Source: an uncultured Prevotella sp.
GTDB lineage: Bacteria; Bacteroidota; Bacteroidia; Bacteroidales; Bacteroidaceae
Reading direction: 5' to 3'
Assembly: GCA_905210845.1 (NCBI GenBank)
Contig: CAJLYG010000179.1
Location: 1-6,446, forward strand
Length of the DNA: 6,446 nucleotides
The stretch's first letter is position 1. Each line of letters opens with the position of its first letter. The notes below the pieces were generated by a model. That model had not been told where the DNA came from. It was given only the letters and a program-made list of their open reading frames with translations, and did no database searches. Positions 4,629 to 6,446 of the stretch are shown in pieces. The translations under genes and the position numbers were made by a program.

Positions 4629-6446
4629 TTAAAAACGATAACTGACTTGTATCATCCCGTTAGTGCCGAAGACATAGTATTTCTTCGGGTTCTTCTGGAA
4701 ATTATAGGTACGCATATTGTTCAGGGTCGCTGTGCCATCGCTGCTTGTCTTGACGGTATAGCTGCTCCTGCTTTGTTCATAGCCACCCGTTACGATCTTA
4801 CGGTTATTGAAGATATTGGTGACCATCAGGTTGATGTTCAGTGAGCCTTTAGGCAAACGGATGCTCTTTCCGATGCTGGCATCGGTCATGAAGCCCCCGT
4901 GCCCTTTTGCCTGACTGGGAACGATGAAGTTGCCCTCGTTGTCTACGCTTCCCATTGTGGTGAGCGTGCTCTGATAGCGAAGGTTGGGCGAGTAGGACAG
5001 ATAGATACGGTCGTAATAGTTTTCGTTCAGGTCGATGTACCATCCGTTTTGGTGATAGCTCAGACCAATGCTTGCTGCGGTGAGTGGCGTACCGGCTTCG
5101 CGCATGTCCTTGTTCATCACGATGTCATCGGTATAGGTTGCCTTCGTTGAGTTCAAGTACCTGACATGGGCGTTATTGGTGTTCTTTGCCTCGCTCCATG
5201 TACCTAACAATTTCAGGTCCAAGGCAGAGGTCAACTTGAAGTTTGCCCCGATTTCTGCGCCGTAATATTGTTTCTTCATGCCTGTCATCGAGACATAGGT
5301 GAAGGAGTTGGCATCGTCATAATAGAAGTTCTGCCATTCTGTGACGTGGTCCAGTGCACTGAAATATCCACTGATATTCAGGTGCATGAATGCATTCTGA
5401 TATTGGTATCCGATCTCACTGCTGAAGATGCGTTCATTCTTCAGGTTGGATACATAGTCGTTGTTCATCTCAGGTGATACGAAAGCAGTGCTTGCCATCG
5501 GCGCTTTCCATTCATATCCAACACCTAAGGAGAAGGTATGTCCCCTGCCTGCATTGAAGGTCAAGGATCCCTTTCCTCCGCCTTCTAAGAATTTCGCCTT
5601 ACCGCTTTTGCCATAGGAGTTGTTGGCAAACATGCCGTTCCGCATGTATCCCCTACGATACATGTCCGTTCCACCGATCTTTCCGGCGATCATCCAGTTC
5701 AGCCTTCCCATGGAAGCGGAGTAGCTACTCCATGCCGTTCCCTTGTGCACCATCAGCGCATAGTCATAGCCGAAGATGTCATCCTCGCCGATCAGCTTTC
5801 CCTCGTTATTGGCACCGGCCGTGTTCAGGTCGTATTGCACCTGGTCTGAGTGGAGGGCATACGTTCCGATGGCGTAGGTGTTGATGTTATGGAAGGCAGT
5901 GGCTCCTAACAGATCGTCCATCGTTTTATAGTGATGCCCGCGGTTTTGCCCTAAGAGAATGCCGAGGTTGAACAGGCTCTTCCTCGTGGGGCGGGTGGAC
6001 AACGTCGAGCCTAAGTTGAACATCAGGTTGTCGTTGTGCTTCGCTTCTACGAAATACAAGGCATCAGCACCTGCCGTTCCTGCCTGCTTGTTGGCATAAT
6101 ACAGTCGGTCCCAGTTGATCTGCCTGTTGGCTTTGGATGCTGTCCAGTAGTTGTAGGCCTCATTCCATTTCGCCAAACTGTAGGCTGAACGGTTGTAGGT
6201 ATCTCCCTCGTCCCAGATGTCATAATAGTAGCTGGGGAAGTTCTTCCAGTAGTCGGGCTGTGGGTTTTCTGCGTTGTTATAGTTCAGTCGTGTGCTTTTG
6301 TACAGGCTATACTTGCTGAACAAGGTCGTGGTGAGCTTCGTGTCATTGCTGATGTCCCAGTCCCAGGTCAACGATGCAGAGGGGGCGAAGTCGTTGATCA
6401 CCCTTGAGTTGCGCTTGTGTCCGTTCTGATAGCCCCAGTACGGGTT
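4629..6446 (-). CDS. TonB-dependent outer-membrane receptor, carboxy-terminal part
   Basis: The frame is open to the right window edge, so only the last 605 residues are seen. The signal peptide, any carboxypeptidase-like domain and the plug lie outside. The GTG at 6401 is not the true start, because the coding sequence continues through NPYWGYQNGHKRNSRV to the edge. The visible part is an outer-membrane beta-barrel: alternating aromatic/hydrophobic strands, Asn/Gly/Tyr-rich loops, and a terminal strand ending in QVSYRF with the aromatic last residue that barrel assembly needs. Near the end are DASIGKSIRL, NLMVTNIFNNR and TGGYEQSRS, all familiar from Bacteroidales TonB receptors. It imports a ligand across the outer membrane using energy from TonB-ExbBD. 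It leads an operon with the two lipoproteins downstream. No SusD homologue follows, unlike in classical glycan-uptake loci, so the substrate is open. The promoter is outside the window. Confidence 0.92.
   Translation of the reverse strand, partial: NPYWGYQNGHKRNSRVINDFAPSASLTWDWDISNDTKLTTTLFSKYSLYKSTRLNYNNAENPQPDYWKNFPSYYYDIWDEGDTYNRSAYSLAKWNEAYNYWTASKANRQINWDRLYYANKQAGTAGADALYFVEAKHNDNLMFNLGSTLSTRPTRKSLFNLGILLGQNRGHHYKTMDDLLGATAFHNINTYAIGTYALHSDQVQYDLNTAGANNEGKLIGEDDIFGYDYALMVHKGTAWSSYSASMGRLNWMIAGKIGGTDMYRRGYMRNGMFANNSYGKSGKAKFLEGGGKGSLTFNAGRGHTFSLGVGYEWKAPMASTAFVSPEMNNDYVSNLKNERIFSSEIGYQYQNAFMHLNISGYFSALDHVTEWQNFYYDDANSFTYVSMTGMKKQYYGAEIGANFKLTSALDLKLLGTWSEAKNTNNAHVRYLNSTKATYTDDIVMNKDMREAGTPLTAASIGLSYHQNGWYIDLNENYYDRIYLSYSPNLRYQSTLTTMGSVDNEGNFIVPSQAKGHGGFMTDASIGKSIRLPKGSLNINLMVTNIFNNRKIVTGGYEQSRSSYTVKTSSDGTATLNNMRTYNFQKNPKKYYVFGTNGMIQVSYRF

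Noticed and set aside
6399..6401. GTG as the start of the TonB receptor
   Set aside because: The frame stays open to the window edge and encodes receptor-like sequence before it, and a 590-residue receptor would lack the plug and signal peptide.
1..6446. CRISPR array, tRNA or rRNA genes, insertion sequences, phage or integrase genes
   Set aside because: No short regularly spaced repeats, no cloverleaf or rRNA sequence, and no transposase or integrase motifs were seen; nearly all of the window is explained by the genes and signals listed.

Overview
The window looks like chromosomal DNA from the phylum Bacteroidota, most likely order Bacteroidales (Prevotella/Bacteroides-like). The family-level placement is only an impression. 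Supporting signs are a Bacteroidales-type TonB-dependent receptor carboxy-terminus, a DUF5689-type lipoprotein, lipoproteins with acidic residues after the lipid cysteine, gene starts preceded by A/T-rich leaders rather than Shine-Dalgarno sequences, and one promoter that matches the Bacteroides consensus (TTTG, 20 bases, TAnnTTTG). There is no stretch over 300 bases without a gene.

Layout from left to right. Positions 18-52 hold an intrinsic terminator for a plus-strand gene that lies before the window. The thioredoxin reductase gene trxB follows (74-1003, plus). It converges on a minus-strand block, with a large hairpin (1011-1058) between the two. The minus-strand genes, read in transcription order from the right edge, are: the carboxy-terminal part of a TonB-dependent outer-membrane receptor (6446-4629, truncated by the window edge); a DUF5689-like lipoprotein (4616-3756); a 441-residue lipoprotein with two tandem 113-residue OB-fold-like repeats and a separate carboxy-terminal domain (3719-2394); type B ribosomal protein L31 (2297-2046) with its own promoter and a strong intrinsic terminator; and a lipoprotein DNA/RNA non-specific endonuclease (1965-1057) that starts 6 bases after that terminator's T-tract.

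Functional reading. The receptor and the two lipoproteins have 12 and 36 bases between them and probably form one operon for uptake of some surface-bound substrate; no SusD homologue is visible. The OB-like folds of the two lipoproteins and the nearby lipoprotein nuclease together suggest, without proving it, a nucleic-acid capture and degradation system at the cell surface. The L31 gene has its own signals and looks like a housekeeping insertion between the two parts. trxB is an unrelated cytoplasmic redox gene. The most interesting points are this candidate uptake system, the promoter/terminator overlap at 2340-2378, and the terminator directly in front of the nuclease gene.
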